Under the pieces are notes generated by a model, which saw only the letters and a list, made by a program, of their open reading frames with translations, made no database searches and was not told the origin of the DNA. A stretch of 64,000 bases of DNA. Origin: Dinoroseobacter sp965279125. Lineage in GTDB: Bacteria; Pseudomonadota; Alphaproteobacteria; Rhodobacterales; Rhodobacteraceae. The position numbers and the translations under genes are program-made. Below, piece by piece: positions 63,085 through 64,000 of the stretch; within the stretch, counting starts at the first letter, position 1, and each line of letters starts with the position of its first letter. The DNA lies in NCBI GenBank assembly GCA_965279125.1, contig CBDIHL010000033.1, positions 54,231 to 118,230 of the forward strand. The letters are read 5' to 3'.

Positions 63085-64000
63085 GCAAGGCCGTCTTTGC
63101 GCGCAGCATAGAGCACGGCCACAGCACAGGACACCAGACGCGCCAACTCGCCATCCGAGCGGCTGGTCAGGATCACCGGCACCGCCGCGCCCAGCACGAT
63201 CCCGGCTTTTTCGGCCCGCGCATAATGGCTGAGCGCCTTGGCAAACATATTGCCCGCCTCAAGATTGGGCATGATCATCACCTCGGCTCGGCCCCGCCAC
63301 CTCGGACGCCATGCCCTTGCCATCAGCCGCGGCCTGATCCACCGCGATATCCATCGACAATGGCCCCTCGACCACCCCGCCCCTGATCTCGCCCGCCTCG
63401 GCCATTTTCACCAACGCATCCGCATCCACCGTCGACTGCACCTTTGGATTGACCGTCTCGACCGCGCTTAGCACCGCCACATTGGGCACCGCGACGCCCA
63501 AACAGCGCGCCAAATCGATCCCGCTTTGCGTGATATCGGCTTTGGTCTCCAAGTCCGGCGCAATATTTATCGCCCCATCCGTGATCAGCAGCAACCGATC
63601 CTGCCCCGGCACATCGCAGATAAACACATGGCTCAAGCGGCGTCCGGCGCGCAAGCCACCCTCGCGCTTAACCACATGACGCAAGAGCACATCCCGTGTG
63701 CAAATGCCCCTTCATCACCGCCTGCGCGCGTCCCTCATGGACCAAAGCCACCCCGCGTGCCGCCGCGGCCGAGTGATCGGCAACGTCAATCACCTCATAT
63801 CCGCTGATATCAAGCCCCTCCGACGCCGCAACCTTCGCAATCAAACCCGCATCTCCAATCAGGATCGGCGTGATCAAACCTGCCTCGGCAGCCTGCACCG
63901 GACCTGCCAGCGCATCGGCTTTCTCGGGGGCGACTACGGCGACGGGCATGGCCGGCAGCGGCGCGGCCTGCGCCAGAAGTCGCTCAAAATGGACATAATC
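63081..64000 (-). pseudogene. pta: Phosphate acetyl/butyryltransferase family protein, frame-disrupted and cut by the window edge
   Basis: Three frames join into one protein of 305 visible residues: VHFERLLAQAAPLPAMPVAVVAPEKADAL, then VMKGHLHTDVLLRHVVKREGG, LLITDGAINIAPDLETKADI, VEGPLSMDIAVDQ, ending RAEVMIMPNLEAGNMFAKAL. They join if one base is removed from the C-runs 63693-63695 and 63292-63295 (plus strand). The frame is open to base 64000, so the start is outside; an N-terminal MaoC-type domain, as in bifunctional enoyl-CoA hydratase/Pta proteins, is possible. It makes acetyl phosphate from acetyl-CoA. It is coupled with ackA. Confidence 0.82.

Noticed and set aside
1..64000. CRISPR array, prophage, integrase or insertion sequence
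   Set aside because: No regularly spaced direct repeats, no transposase or integrase motifs and no terminal inverted repeats around coding sequence were seen.
1..64000. tRNA or rRNA genes
   Set aside because: No TTCGANNC-type arm with matching acceptor stem was noticed in any intergenic space.

Overview
The window is a contiguous piece of an alphaproteobacterial chromosome, almost certainly from the Rhodobacterales (Roseobacter/Rhodobacteraceae group). This rests on gene content typical of that group: the DUF1476 F1-ATPase inhibitor (zeta subunit), an NDUFA12-type complex I accessory protein, the DUF2155-MlaD-NDUFA12 block behind accB-accC-aat, a homocysteine methyltransferase beside a free corrinoid protein, Hint_2/RTX exoproteins and a short-chain-acyl-type XRE regulator. 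The sequence is GC-rich and densely coded. I see no rRNA, tRNA, CRISPR array, prophage or intact insertion sequence.

Layout. 1-5.5 kb: the tail of a YbaK-like editing protein, small membrane proteins, the Bpt aminoacyl-transferase and a DctB/DctD-type two-component system whose regulator lacks the GAFTGA loop. 5.6-9.9 kb: purine genes purC-purS-(alcohol dehydrogenase)-purQ and a frame-disrupted TerB-like gene. 10-15.5 kb: the ATPase inhibitor, then homocysteine methyltransferase, radical SAM protein, corrinoid protein, EamA transporter and DUF1638, which look like parts of a split methionine synthase and its surroundings. 15.5-24 kb: sufE, a lipoprotein, a YeeE/YedE pair with a rhodanese-like DUF442 protein, an orphan FliM/FliN-like protein, a symporter-histidine kinase with its receiver, and an XRE/short-chain acyl regulator. 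24-29.5 kb: a five-gene branched-chain-amino-acid-type ABC transporter. 29.5-37 kb: an RTX protein, accB-accC-aat, DUF2155-mlaD-NDUFA12, a photolyase-like protein with swapped domains and an ArsR-SRPBCC fusion. 37-41 kb: clpP, clpX, a sulfotransferase-like protein and a flavodoxin-fold oxidoreductase.

41-54 kb is a reductive pyrimidine catabolism region. A seven-gene minus-strand operon encodes beta-ureidopropionase/carbamoylase, dihydropyrimidinase and an NMT1-type ABC transporter with an embedded GNAT gene. It is divergent from a RutR-like TetR regulator, with a near-consensus RutR operator between them. The preT-preA dihydropyrimidine dehydrogenase and an IclR-like regulator follow. A Hint-domain protein and a small orphan protein sit inside this region. 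54.4-61.7 kb is a giant gene (about 2,400 codons after frame repair) for a secreted LamG/RTX/Hint protein with six tandem modules of about 145-155 residues. 61.9-64 kb holds ackA and pta, both frame-disrupted, with pta running off the window.

Two features run across the whole window. First, four genes are broken in a way that removal of single surplus bases from short runs repairs; most of the runs are G/C. This looks more like sequencing error than decay. Second, short perfect palindromes occur in adjacent pairs with TTCG(NN)CGAA or TTTCGAAA centres near gene 3' ends, and they look like a dispersed repeat family. Protein family names come from recalled motifs and length, not from database searches.
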